NCBI RefSeq assembly: GCF_037975245.1
Contig: NC_092563.1
Span: forward strand, 24,830,960-24,894,959
Length of the DNA: 64,000 bases
Direction of reading: 5' to 3'
From: Apostichopus japonicus
Lineage: Eukaryota > Echinodermata > Holothuroidea > Aspidochirotida > Stichopodidae
A program made the position numbers and the translations under genes. The notes beneath the pieces were generated by a model. The model worked only from the letters and a program-made list of their open reading frames with translations, ran no database searches and had not been told where the DNA came from. Below are positions 37,101 to 64,000 of the stretch, piece after piece; the first letter of the stretch is position 1, and every line of letters starts with the position of its first letter.

Positions 37101-37985
37101 TAGTGCATAATAAATTGAATTGAAAATATGGGGGAAATGAGTACGTTGCTAAAGTATTGTATCTCTTTTGTCAAATGAACCTCTGTGATTCAGGGCTGTA
37201 GTATCTAGTTAGGAGCTGTGATATGCATGAAGTCTTTAAATTATTAGACTCACATATGACATGTAACTTGTGAGGTTAGTAGGTAGTAAACATAACCTCT
37301 GAAATAGGTAACATTTGAAATACAAATTTTTTGAAAAGGTTCAAAATCAACCAAAACATGACAATTTCCCATCACTGGTCTTCTTGAATTTCAGATCATA
37401 TTTAAGATACTAGTTTTTTGTTTTCCACGATCAACTGTTCTTTGAGTAAGGTGAGCTTCGTTGGTACTGAATGTACATTACAAAGAGTACTATCATTGGC
37501 TTGTTAATATCAAGAGACACAGTGTAACAAATCTAAGTTTTGATACTTTCGATTATTAATTTCTCGATTAATGAAATTGCTTGGGCAAAATTAGCTTGGT
37601 GAAACCTCATTTTCATGGTTGTCAGATAAGCAGCTTAAAGTTAACGAAGTTCCATTTGTTGAAATGAACAATTTTGTGTATTTCCTTTTTCGAAACGCAC
37701 AGAATCAATTTAAACTTTTTACGTTTTTACGTTTGAATCTGAATTGCTGCCTCACTACTGACTAGCTAGTCACGCAGTTTAGGCGTAGGCTTATATTTCG
37801 CAGAACTAATACCATGCAACCATAAATTGAACATTGTGTGTGAACGTTAAGTCACAAAATGCAGCCATGTTCCATTAAATATGTTTATCAGACTAAAAAC
37901 ATTTTACTGTTACCCTCGCTTTCTCTTCTTTACTAATTTTTGGCTTCTTCGACTTTTTCTTGCCCTTCTTCTTCTTTGGGGGCAT
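30781..37985 (-). CDS. two-EF-hand protein, six coding exons
   Basis: Exons on the minus strand: 37985-37914, 36978-36925, 36519-36330, 34935-34809, 33960-33853 and 31111-30781. Splice phases fit at every junction and give 293 residues (882 bp with stop). The start is an ATG opening a Lys-rich tail (MPPKKKKGKKK), common in ciliary and cytoskeletal proteins. Two canonical 12-residue EF loops follow: D85-E96 (DTNQDGLLSYDE) and D127-E138 (DKDNNGRIDYLE), each with Gly at loop position 6 and Glu at 12, so both should bind Ca2+. A CPCC motif lies at 167-170. The last 110 residues form a unique region ending in DYYFTS. No signal peptide or membrane segment is seen. The family is not recognised; the exon 2 donor (GTTTGT) is weak. 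An L1-like LINE sits in the last intron. Confidence 0.75.
32877..33768 (-). mobile_element. 5'-truncated L1-like LINE inserted in the EF-hand gene
   Basis: The minus-strand frame ending at TAA 33007-33005 is open up to about 33730 and encodes the C-terminal part of a LINE ORF2. It includes a CCHC zinc-finger-like motif (CTFCGVADESLIHLFWEC) of the zf-RVT type, preceded by FRLHNRILGTNT. A T-rich run at 32880-32920 is the poly(A) tail on the plus strand. The reverse transcriptase and endonuclease domains are absent, so the copy is 5' truncated. The flanking long direct repeat fits target-primed insertion with an unusually long duplication. Confidence 0.75.
33005..33730 (-). pseudogene. LINE ORF2 C-terminal fragment (zf-RVT)
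   Basis: About 240 codons open without frameshift, from about 33730 (just after an in-frame stop) to TAA at 33005. The zinc-finger-like motif lies at about 33361-33308. The intact frame suggests a fairly young insertion, although the flanking repeats differ by around 10%. Confidence 0.7.
33853..33960 (-). CDS. EF-hand gene, exon 5 (CPCC motif)
   Basis: 108 bp from acceptor ATCGTTTTTAG to donor GTGAGT. Its first base completes the Ser codon left open by exon 4. A second, damaged copy of its 3' part lies at about 32845-32875, beyond the LINE. Confidence 0.7.
34809..34935 (-). CDS. EF-hand gene, exon 4 (second EF-hand)
   Basis: 127 bp from acceptor CTGTGTTACAG to donor GTAATA, entering in phase 1 and leaving in phase 2. 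It encodes the loop DKDNNGRIDYLE. Confidence 0.75.
35217..35837. mobile_element. TTAA-flanked MITE
   Basis: The inverted repeat AGCAGCATTTTGCG starts at 35221 and its reverse complement ends at 35833. Each end is bordered by TTAA (35217-35220 and 35834-35837), the target site of piggyBac and Kolobok elements. The 613-bp interior encodes nothing and contains a hairpin (CCAGGGAGTT facing AACTCCCTGG) near 35528-35554. It lies in the EF-hand gene between exons 3 and 4. Confidence 0.65.
36330..36519 (-). CDS. EF-hand gene, exon 3 (first EF-hand)
   Basis: 190 bp from acceptor TTTAATGTAG to donor GTATGA, leaving in phase 1. It encodes a helical lead-in and the loop DTNQDGLLSYDE. Confidence 0.75.
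36925..36978 (-). CDS. EF-hand gene, exon 2
   Basis: 18 codons, phase 0 on both sides. The acceptor TTACTTTGCAG is good. The GTTTGT donor was chosen because the stronger-looking GTATTA further on would break the frame into exon 3. Boundary uncertain. Confidence 0.45.
37914..37985 (-). CDS. EF-hand gene, exon 1 (start codon)
   Basis: 24 codons from ATG to a GTAACA donor, phase 0. The peptide is Lys-rich and likely disordered. Confidence 0.65.
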
Positions 37986-40361
37986 GTTTCCAGCGAAATT
38001 ATCTGAAAATTGAGTAGCTTTGACGTACACTACTACACAGGATACACATGAACTGAAATCTGATTATCATGTATCCGTGACAACAATCGTAATCGAAGGG
38101 CGCACTAAACAAATGGTCTGCTTCCAGCCATAACAATAACTTCATTCAGCATTCCGCAAATATTTGAGTACACGACACAGGACCTTCCATTATGACTGAG
38201 CTACGACCCACACAAGGGGGGAGGGGGATGCATGGTTTTAATAAATATGTGGTTCTGCCCTGGGGTCGTAAAAGGCGAGTCGCTTGTTTGGGATCTTGGC
38301 GTACTCCCCTAATAAATTAAACACTTCAGACGTCAATGGTACATTCGGAAGCATATATAGTTAGACTACAAATTAGGTATATAATCTGGTCTACACGAAA
38401 CGTTGTGGTAACTATATATTACTTTTAACTTGTGGGACGCTACCCTTCAGCTTCGATGTTCAGAATGGACGAAAGATAACTTGGAATATGGAGCGTTGAA
38501 AAAAAATTAGCTTAATCGAATTCCATCAGCAGACTCTTTTCTTCGGGTTAGGAAAAATATCCTGCGACCCCCGATTTTTTTTTCGCTACCCACTTCGGGA
38601 CCGCGCACCAATGTATGGACAGCAGACTTACATATCACTCTTAGCATCTGAACTCTTAATCTAATACATTATTTGATTCTATTGGAACTCATAAATTCAT
38701 GATGATTATTCGTTTTCATCACTTCAACTGTGCTTGCTATTTGATTTCAACAGATTGTAAAGCGCGATCTTAGTTTTTTACTCAAACAAGCTCGAATGAC
38801 GGAGACTGCTGACAAATAAATGTCAGTGAAAGAGCTACTCGATTAACATCCACACCCCCTCTCCTCGAATCGGTCCTTACATCAATGTAAAGGATTTCAA
38901 GCGCCCTGGCCTATAGTTGCCATATGAGCGGAGTATATGTGCGACTGATTTTCTTTTACAAAAGAGGAGATAAGCATGAGCGTTACGATCTTCTTGTTAA
39001 GGTACCGGGCGGGGGGGGGGGGGGCGGGAGGCAATGTGAGGCAGTGTCAAGTCTCACTGTGTTACAGTGGTACTGTGACCTTTCCCCACAAATATAATAT
39101 TTCACCACACCCACTCTCATTTGCCTTTACAATTTAATACTGGTACCGTACTGAATTTGAGGCTCTTTAACTAATCGTGAAGTTGACCAAATTGTATAAG
39201 TAGAAATTCCTGGGAGCCTGATTCGCCATGTCTTAGTCACGTGATGATTCAAGCATTCTGCAACACACTTCGGCTCGTACATGGAGCTTCAAAACACCAT
39301 CAGCTGCCCCTTTAAAGTATCTGCAGGCATAACCTAGAGACTATATATAAGGTATATACCATAACCCAATAAGAAAATCTTGGTATGTCTTGCCTGGAAG
39401 AGTAACTGAGAGGAGGGGTGGGGTTTGGGCCCTTTTACCCTTGGGGTCTCATATGCCGGTACTGCAAATGGTATCTCATTTTAGGCATGTATTGCCTACA
39501 TACATGACAAAACGGTACATTAAAAGCAATATCTAGTAGTCAATGATACAAAGGTAAACCCAATTTGGTTAACCACTAATCTCGCCCTGTTTAATAATAC
39601 ATAACGATTCACTTGCATTATATACTGACAGTTTGAAAACGGTTCATGACTCACTCATTGACTGACGCAATTCATTCACTAAATCGTGAATTTAAAAGGT
39701 CGAACGATTATACTCACAATCACACTATATGCATTCAAGGTTTTAACAAACATTTACAATAAGTAAAAAAAAAAACGATAGGTATTTCTTTTTATATATT
39801 GTACAGGAGCTTCCACTTATTTGACTGACTTGTATACACCCTCTCATGTGACCACAAAATTCACCACGGTACCAATAACCGCTAACCTTGCAACTTGTGA
39901 AGTTGGGACTTAATTAGAAGGACGTGTTTCACTACAAGTTGGATGTTTGCATTGCAAGTTGCATTGACTTGGATCATCATTATATTCTACGTATAGATCA
40001 TAATTATATAATATTTGTCGTTCCCCATGCACAATGATAATTCGGTACAAAGTACTTACGTGAGATAACGTTTTTAGTTCACGCGGGTTAATTTCTCTCG
40101 TACCCTAGCTGCAGTGAGCACCCTCTATAGTGACATTTTTTAAAGTGTTTTAGCGGTATGTTATACGGTAGGAGTGAGTGGATTTGTTTTACATGATGTG
40201 TATTTGATTGTGCGGTGTAAACGGAACCTTCTTTATCACTTCTATGAACCATTGCAGTATATACTGAGTATATGTTTTATATGTGAACTCTATCACTCGT
40301 GTATATACAGTACGTGGATCCTGTGAATGAATCAACTTTACTTCCACCAATTTGATAGAAC
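37986..40361. promoter_or_regulatory. shared upstream region of two divergent genes
   Basis: About 2.4 kb separates the start of the minus-strand EF-hand gene from the start of the plus-strand aquaporin gene, so promoters of both should lie here. No clear TATA box or CpG island can be assigned. A G-run sits near 39010. Confidence 0.4.
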
Positions 40362-56560
<16,199 letters not shown>

Positions 56561-59282
56561 GATAGAAAGTGGTAGACTGGGGATAAGAGAGGGCGCTATG
56601 TTGCTCCATATACACATATTGTGCATATTTTATAACTAACCAAAAATATATGTATCTCAATGTCTTTTGAAGTTATACGTTCAGTTTAAAGACTGTCTGC
56701 AAGGTCAAAACCAGAGTGATGCACGGGTGGGGAAGAGGCCCGGGAAGGAGCTACACATTGTACACATTTAGCACGCTGCATGCGCGGATATTCCTAACAT
56801 TTTACCGATGTGTTCATGCATCGCTTTGTCAGTAGTAAGCTAGGTAGCTATCGATACCGCCCCCAGCTTCCTCCCCACCTTCGGAAATCACTGACATCCG
56901 CCCCCGTTACATACTATTATTTTAAAGCAGCTATTTGTGTGTATACAAGGAAGCTACTGCAGTCAAACTGTATGAATAAGACATAGTCATTCTTTGATCT
57001 ATAGGTCTATAACATATAGTGAAGTTGTACAGGTGTCGTTATTGTCTTGGAATGTTTACGGCGGGAGGCAGCTGATTGTGTTCTCTTTGATGAAAAGAAA
57101 CAAATTGTTCTTTCTTTGAGAAGATATGCAGACAGAATATTGCTACCGACTGACAATTGAACGACCCTAGCTGACCTGATTTACATAGCATCACAGGTAT
57201 ACAACCGAGTAACACAGAAACTACGTTGTTACTGCATGCCACCTTTGCGATATTAATGTGTAACTTATCGGACTATTTAACTCCTTACATTACTGAAATA
57301 TATTACTGATTTACAACGGGCATAGGTGTCTCTATAAGGGCCTTTGTCTATGTAAGTTCCGTAACTATCGACCATGCATGTTAAAAGAAGCATTGTAGGG
57401 TGTAATTTGCTCATGTTAGGATTGGATGAGTAGGGTGGACTGAAAAAGGAGGAAGTGCTCTTTGAAAGAGAGACAGAATTCGGATCATGCATGGAGAAAA
57501 TAAAATACCTAATGACATGGAGGGGCTACGAAAGTAATGAAGGAAGGAAGGCAGATGGCGCAATGTGAGTATAAATAGTTAATATTAATATTAATGATCT
57601 AACGGGAGAGAGATTTTAAGAGGTTAAATGATGTAAAGGAGGAGAAAAATACTCTCTTGCAGACTGAGTGAGGGTGGGGGGGGGGTGGGGATGGGGTCAA
57701 GGGTAACTTGGAGAGGGCGTAAGAAAGAACTGATATAAGGGTGATACAGGTTCCAACATGTTTGCGAACGACTATGCATGCTATTATACGGGTATAACAT
57801 AGGCAGTGAATTGTCTTGAGATGTTTTCATCTAACAATGTATCAGACATTATTTTGTTGTGCTTGAATGAACGTCGTGGATTCGGTACACTGACGTAAGC
57901 TGAGTCATGATTATGATGACTCACTATGCAATGGTTTGAATCTCGGTCGGGTTCAGAACGGCTTTAAAGCTGGTCTCATTGCCCCACTTCAGTCATCTCC
58001 CAGGGATATGAACTGACTTGGATAAGCTGGCAGGGATACCGGATTATCTCGGAATTCTCAACTCAGTACACTGAAACATCCCTGAATCCCTGAGTACGGT
58101 AACAGAGCCAGGTGTAACCCTGACTGCGTGCCAACTTACCCTGGAGCCAAGAAATGCACACAATGAAATATTCCAACTATTATTCATCATGATTGCGGGT
58201 CTTTAGTTTCCTACGTGTAAAATCTTACGTCAGCGATGTTTCACTGTAAATTGTGTTTTTTTTAAATATTATTCTAAAGTATAACATGACCCGGTTTTTA
58301 ATATATTTTCCTATAGTTTGAATTTGTCGGCAATACATATGCAAAGAGTACTGAATGTGTATGAAATATTACATTTTACGTTACTGTCATTTTTAGCCGT
58401 TGTAACCATTCCGAAGTTGAAATATATATATCTTTCAAATACATTGTGCGTTATCTATGTTTTATCCAATTTTTTAAGTTTGTTAGCCTATATAGAATAC
58501 TGCCAAGCAGTTTTTCCCGGTAACATGATTACGTGTATGATTACAAGGATCCAAGTTCAATTCAAGTGATGTAGCAAACATGTGTCTGTGACTATGAGAA
58601 TGAATGTGAAGTAAATAGGCCACACGCCTAAAGAAACTTAGCAAAGGACACAATTTAAAAACGCTTTATATTACACAATTAAGCGCTTGGTGTAATCATT
58701 TCCCTAGGAAAGATTAAGGGCAATTTGCTTATATATATTGCTGTTCCAGTGCTTATCAGACCGCATAGAAACATCTTTCAGTGACTATAGCAACCGAATA
58801 ACGAAAGAATACAGTTACAAATGAAAAATGCCAGTAGATGTATGCGTACAACTCAGCGAGCCATTGTTACTACTGACGCCGTGGTTACATTTTGCGTTGT
58901 GTGATAGCGCCAGGAATCATACCTTACACGTTACTATCCTGAGCATGCTGTTGTCATCAGCTTTTACTTATACGTGTAAGAACTACTCAAGATCATAGCG
59001 CACCTGTAAAACCTCTTAAGTGACGCAACACATTTAATTGCTCCCGTTGACTTACACACTAAACTCGTCACTCTTTAAGGCCGCTAGAGCATAGATAGAC
59101 GTTTGCAACTGACATGTCCCACCCACCATATGATAGCTGATGGCTTGGGCTATTACAACACATTCAAGTTTTGCCACCATGACCGTTAAAAGTTTGAGCT
59201 AGAAGAGCTCAAACTTTAGAATAGTGCTCCCCAACCAATCTGCCAGCTATCGCTGCGGAATCTTCTTGTTTCATCATCATCA
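56561..59282. other. non-coding stretch downstream of the aquaporin
   Basis: It probably starts with the aquaporin 3' UTR. A degenerate tRNA-like B box (GGTTTGAATCTC) near 57937 may mark an old SINE, but no clear A box is present. No gene is supported. Confidence 0.4.
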
Positions 59283-59687
59283 TTAATTCGACCTCGGTCG
59301 ACCACTATCATCATGAGGGGTAGGAGAAGTTGGCCGGACAATAACCTGGCATCGAGATTTCCAGTCATTTCTGTCTTCCATAAGGGTTGCTAGCTCAGAC
59401 GTACTTTCAGCCCCACTGTCCTCTAGTAGGAAATGCAGGAAGGTTTTATGCCTTGCACCAGGGGTACCATGTTTTGGCTCCCAGAAAATGAACTTGTTGG
59501 CTGCTTCTTCTGGGTGTCGGTGGTAGTGACCAGCTGCACTAAGTCTTCGTTCTCTGATTTTCATGGACACCTTTGGAAGATCGCCATAAAGCTGTGTGTT
59601 GGGTATCTTCTGTTTCCAACTAATATCAAGGGCAGCCCTTAGTAATCTTGTGTAACAACCGTCTACTCTTGTTTCACTTTCACCCAC
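59283..59687 (-). pseudogene. non-LTR retrotransposon C-terminal fragment
   Basis: 134 codons open on the minus strand. They encode the conserved tail found after the RT of jockey/RTE-like LINEs: VDGCYTRLLRAALDISW, then KIRERRLSAAGHYHRHPEE, WEPKHG and a MEDRNDW block. The upstream RT is not recognisable, so the copy is 5' truncated. A T/A-rich edge near 59270 (CATCATCAT) is the likely 3' tail. Confidence 0.75.
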
Positions 59688-59699
59688 GATTTCTAAAAT

Positions 59700-60330
59700 A
59701 CCTTAAATCACCTTCAATCCTCCAGATTTTTAGACCATCAGTAGTTTATGTCATCCTCCTCAAGATCCAAGCATCAAAAAGTATGATGATGACTCAGAAA
59801 AGGCCCAAACTAAAGTCAATACAGTAGGTCACTTTAGGGCTGTTGTCCGATAATTGTTAACCTCTGATGAATACTTGCATGCACTACTTTAAGTGAGGTT
59901 TGCTACCTTTTACTAAGTCGTTTCTATACTATTCACGCCATTGTTATTACAATATATTCAGTACGACGTTACTATATTAAACACGCGGTTGTTATAGAGG
60001 TTTGCCCTTTTCGTCTTTTTAAATAGGCATTTTCTAGTGTATAGAATTACAGAATCAAATATTGCGATGAGCAAGAACTATATATATTGTCTTTCACCGG
60101 AATATTATTTACTTGTGATATACATGTAGGTTTACGTTGATGCATTACACACACATTGTGAAGTGTTATGTATGAGTTCCGTAATTGTTGTCTTTAGGCC
60201 ACTACGAATAACCATGCAACGAAAATTATGAACAAAACTCGCAATATCTAATTGCTATTATTTAATGATGATTGGACATATATATGGGTTGGTTTCGAAA
60301 GTTGAATATTATGGAATGTAACGTGCACTC
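59700..60330. other. non-coding stretch, no gene seen
   Basis: AT-rich sequence with no recognised feature. Confidence 0.4.
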
Positions 60331-60655
60331 TTAAAATTGTTGGGCAAATTATTGCCCAACCTGGGCAATTATTTACACAACCGTTGGGTCCGTATGCCTC
60401 CTGGTTGATATTGGGCAAAAAAGTGCCCAACTAAGTTGGTTAATGATTTTGCCCAGCAAACGGTTAAATAAATACCCAACACCTTTGCCCAACACCTTTG
60501 CCCAACGCCTTTACCCAACAATGTTGGTCAGCGATTTGCCCAATGGTTGTGTAAAACCTTTTACCAATGGATTTTTCTTTACCCAATGATTCTTGCCCAA
60601 CAGCTAGTTAAAAATAATAGTGGTTGGTTAACTAATACAATACCAACATTGGATT
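60331..60655. repeat. array of TTGCCCAAC-type motifs
   Basis: TTGCCCAAC and close variants (GTGCCCAAC, TACCCAACA, TTGCCCAAT) occur about ten times in 300 bp, mostly in one orientation. The left edge forms a 9-bp hairpin, GTTGGGCAA facing TTGCCCAAC, at 60339-60360. Spacing is irregular, 10-50 bp. Confidence 0.7.
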
Positions 60656-60659
60656 GTAA

Positions 60660-63600
60660 CATTTTTTATACAACTGGGTTTATTTAATAGGTTATAAAGC
60701 TTAAACAGAGAATGATAAAGAACAAACAAGTAATACATGTTTTTCATACTTTTATTTTTTCTGGTCTTAGCCGACTTCAGATTGTTCCTCCAGTATGAAT
60801 TCTCACAGCATTCAGTGCTTGACTTCTTTTTACCTAGTTAAATGATCTGTGACTTCCATCCAAAGCAATAATTTCATAAACTCACAATGGGGATAAACAC
60901 ATATCAACAATATTAAAGCTGAAAATATTAGCTATCCATATTTTGCTATTGTTCACTATATTCAGTTCTTGAAATGTGTTGAACACAGAAGACCTCCTGT
61001 ATGTTGACATCAACTACACAAGGTACAGGTGCAACACACAATCATGTACAGCTTAATGTTGGTCTCTTTCAAGCAACTCTGATCTTAATAAGTGAATATA
61101 ATATCACTGATAATTTCCAACATATAGTCAATTGAAGCTAACCATTTTATGTTTTAAACAAGGACACACAAACCGAAAAATATTGATACACCATTGTATC
61201 TGCAATTGCTTTAACAAGGAGCCAAGGCATATTTTGCTAACATTTTGATTGTGCTTAGATGATTGATGAACTGTAAAATTTAAACATCTTTTCAAACAAA
61301 AGCCAAATGGTTACACATCCCACATTGATTCTACATACTAGAAATAAAAGCAGCTTCAAGATCAAAAGTATAAGTGATCATAGGGACACTGCTGGCACCT
61401 GATCTGTTAAACACACACAATTAAATGTTTGTTTGATATACCAACCCTGCCTCAACCTTTCACAACTGTATACAATAACAAATCTACCCCCACCCCCCCC
61501 CCCCCCAAAAAAAAAAAAAATACTGATTTTTTGTAGGTACAGTTTGCCAAGGCAAACGGTTACTATTTCCCTTTAATATGTAAATATATATGAAACTAAA
61601 GCAACCTTAAAATGTAAACATGTCATGTTAATACCGAGAAACCATTTGAAAAGTTTGTTGCAAGACACTTTGACCCTTAAACACTTCTGTTTGCTACGAA
61701 AGCTCCAAAGGCACTCAGTGAACGACTTTTGTTAAAACCAAGTTCATATACCTCAGCATGGAAAAACTCCCAAACCCCCTTACATTGAGTTTGGAAGTTA
61801 ATGTCCAACACATAATGACTTTAAAACAAATAGTTTACTGCCGTTAGGAGTGAGGACTGCATTATTGGATGTCTCTCAATTATCACAAAAAAATGCTGAG
61901 GGGAACCTTTGCTCTCTCCTAAGCACAGAATGAATGGCTGTGGTCGCTCATCCTTCGATATTGTCTTGCAGTAGTCCTCTAACACTTGTCACCGACTGCA
62001 AATTAAAGAAAATAAACTCCTCGAGTTGCAAATAAAATGTAACAAAAACAGGTGGATAGACAGAGTTTTAAGACTTCTGCACAATGCTATGATACTGTGG
62101 ACCAGTATAATTAAAAGAAAAAACAGGTCAGGAAAGTCAACATAGTTACCTTGACAAGGTTTTCAAAGTGTAACGCCCACCCCATTAATGTCAAATGACC
62201 TTTCCCTTGCACTATCAAGTACCGGATCACTTCATTATTATGACCAGGGTTTACATACCGACGATGAAATTGATTGAACCTTCCCCCATTTCATCACTAG
62301 TGTAATTAAAAAAAAATTGCCCTGGTGGCTTCTAATGACCTCTGACCTCTACTATAATCAATGGGATTCATGTACTCATGTTGGCAAACCTATATGCATC
62401 ACATATGAGATTCATCTAACTTTCACTCTTTAAGTTAGCATATTTACAAGGTTTTAAGTGTTTGGCCCTTGTTAACCTCAAATGACCTTTGACCACTAGC
62501 ACAATAAGTAGCATTCTTCTGCTCACTATAAACAACAACACACCAAGTTTATGAGGTTAAACAAACTTTCAGCTGAGCTGGTATGAACCAAAAGGTGTAC
62601 CACCAAAAGAATACCAAAAATAAATATATAATTAATGATTTTGCTTACTGGCTGATCGTCTATGAACGCTTGAAGGCAACTAGTCACCGTAGTAGATCCG
62701 CTTTTCTTTGCCCGTCCTCGAAAAAGCAATGGCAACAGAAAGAAAGCTTAGTTCTTCTTTTCATCTGTAAAAGAGATTAAGGCAAGAAATGAGAATGCTT
62801 GCAGATATAAACGACAAAAACATTAATAAGGCACACTATAGTCTGACCATATAAAACTTCAAGGACTGAGGATAAAATTCAAGGGATCTACACCGCCCTA
62901 AATGTGCTCCACAACTTTATGCTCATACACATTAATAACAGCAACATGAAAGTTAATGTGACATGTGTACTCATAGGGGACCTACACATTTGTATTAGAA
63001 GACTTAATTACCTACCCTACACACTAATTTCAAGCCAAAGCCCATAGTATGTGCTAACCTTTCATTGACACAGTCGTACTAAAATCTGAATACAATTGTC
63101 CAAAGATTTTTGGAAAAATCAACTTCTAGACGTTTTAACATGTTTAATCTTCCTGCTCATAAAACATCTTGAGAAGAGTACACAACACAACAAGCTAATT
63201 TCTTTTCCTCAGCATTGGAAAAGTATACACATAAGGAATCCATCTCATTGGCCATTTTCAAGTTTGTGCTTATCGGCAGTAGAATTAATCCAAATATTAT
63301 ATTCAATTGAGCATTAATGAGTAAACAAGGCTAATAATGAGGTTTTCAGTCATTACTCCTGCTGACAAAAAAACATTTCACTTGTTGAGAAATCAACAGG
63401 AATTATTCAAACCCTATGTGGAACCTACAAACAACACTGATACATGTCCAAGTGACTGTCATTGAGTTAATATTATAACAGGGTTGGGTCTCACTTCAAC
63501 CACACACAAACCCGAACGCCACTACAAATAAAATAGTAGCCAATTAATCATATTGGGTGCAATGTTTGGAGAAAGTTTGCAGAAAGGTTCAGAAGCCACC

Positions 63601-63822
63601 ATTTGACATTAACCAGCTGATTTGGTTCTTTCAGATCAGTTGATTTTGATAGATTTTTAAAAAGTAACAAACCACCAAAAACATATTTTGAAGGTTAATC
63701 CAAATATTGACCCATCTTTACAGACATACTGGAAAGAGAAACTATATTGTCATGGCATAACCTCTGAATGAAGCTAGCTATGAATTCACAGGCCATGACT
63801 ATACAATAAATTTGGCTTACTA
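60660..63822. other. non-coding stretch; possible long 3' UTR
   Basis: No gene is supported on either strand. If the candidate exon at 63823-63978 is real, part of this is its 3' UTR; AATAAA on the minus strand near 60753 is one possible end. A possible small exon (62716-62649, minus) has a weak acceptor. A C/A homopolymer junction lies at 61490-61520. Confidence 0.35.
62155..62510. repeat. diverged tandem repeat with ATGACCTTTGACC-like phrase
   Basis: AATGACCT(T/C)T recurs at about 62196, 62332 and 62479, each time followed by a CACTA or CTACTA phrase, giving a period of about 135-150 bp. Copies are strongly diverged. Confidence 0.4.
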
Positions 63823-63978
63823 TCAGTCAGTGCATCCAACGTCTTCTCTAAATGCAAAAAGTTCGGCCAGTTTGGGATGATCGCCTGTATAGCACAAAAT
63901 GTCCATTGTCAAATATCCCACTCTGTTGTATAATTTGTTGGCAGTTGGTTTTTGTAATAATTCGAAGTCCTGTTCTAC
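63823..63978 (-). CDS. candidate terminal coding exon
   Basis: A strong acceptor (TTTCTCTTTCCTACAG) is followed by 51 open codons and TGA at 63825-63823. The peptide looks protein-like, with a helix near QDFELLQKP and a segment YLTMDILCYTGDHPKLAELF, but I do not recognise it. The entry phase is assumed to be 0. Alternatively, a GTAAGC donor at 63820 could be used with a shorter exon in another frame. The upstream exons would lie outside the window. Confidence 0.3.
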   Translation of the reverse strand, partial: VEQDFELLQKPTANKLYNRVGYLTMDILCYTGDHPKLAELFAFREDVGCTD

Positions 63979-64000
63979 CTGTAGGAAAGAGAAAAATATG

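Noticed and set aside
57890-58140. tRNA-derived SINE
   Set aside because: Only a degenerate B box is visible; no A box, tail or second copy.
62649-62716. Small minus-strand exon in phase with the alternative model at 63821
   Set aside because: The acceptor (TTCGAG) is poor and no known protein is recognised.

Overview
The window looks like nuclear DNA of a marine invertebrate, most likely a deuterostome and perhaps an echinoderm such as a sea cucumber. That placement is inference, from AT-rich introns with GTAAGT/GTATGT donors, dense hAT-type non-autonomous transposons with G-rich ends, a Penelope-like element, L1-like and jockey/RTE-like LINE pieces and tRNA-derived SINEs. No prokaryotic or viral gene organisation is seen. 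Most long open frames come from (TA)n arrays or purine-rich tracts and are not genes.

Two multi-exon protein genes can be assembled with consistent splice phases. A minus-strand gene (start 37985, stop 30781, six exons, 293 aa) encodes a Lys-rich N-terminus, two canonical EF-hands, a CPCC motif and a C-terminal region I do not recognise. A plus-strand gene (start 40362, stop 56560, five exons, 316 aa) encodes an aquaporin with both NPA boxes; its first exon lies 12.6 kb upstream of the rest, and the filter residues read Ala/Ile/Ala/Arg. The two genes are head to head across about 2.4 kb. A third minus-strand gene is represented by its last two exons (4684-3681, acidic/Ser-rich tail, family unknown). 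Two weaker exon candidates are at 784-1036 (+) and 63823-63978 (-).

Layout. 1-10.5 kb: partial genes, AT-rich DNA and microsatellites. 10.5-17.7 kb: a transposon cluster with a 417-bp TIR element, then a 5.2-kb hAT-like element with an 8-bp target duplication that contains a nested 1.1-kb hAT-like element, a 0.44-kb element, an internal tandem duplication and five copies of a palindrome-containing module. 17.7-30.8 kb: sparse DNA with TA arrays, a foldback element and hAT remnants. 30.8-38 kb: the EF-hand gene, one of whose coding exons was hit by a 5'-truncated L1-like LINE flanked by a direct repeat of about 110-125 bp, and a TTAA-flanked MITE. 38-56.6 kb: the shared upstream region and the aquaporin gene, whose first intron holds SINEs, a LINE RT remnant, a hAT-like MITE, a Penelope-like GIY-YIG fragment and a perfect 249-bp tandem duplication; its third intron holds tandem repeats that carry the 5' end of U2 snRNA. 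56.6-64 kb: mostly non-coding, with a LINE tail and an array of TTGCCCAAC-type motifs.

The strongest unusual items are the U2-headed tandem repeat, the exon-duplicating LINE insertion, the aquaporin filter and the dispersed palindromic module shared among different transposons.
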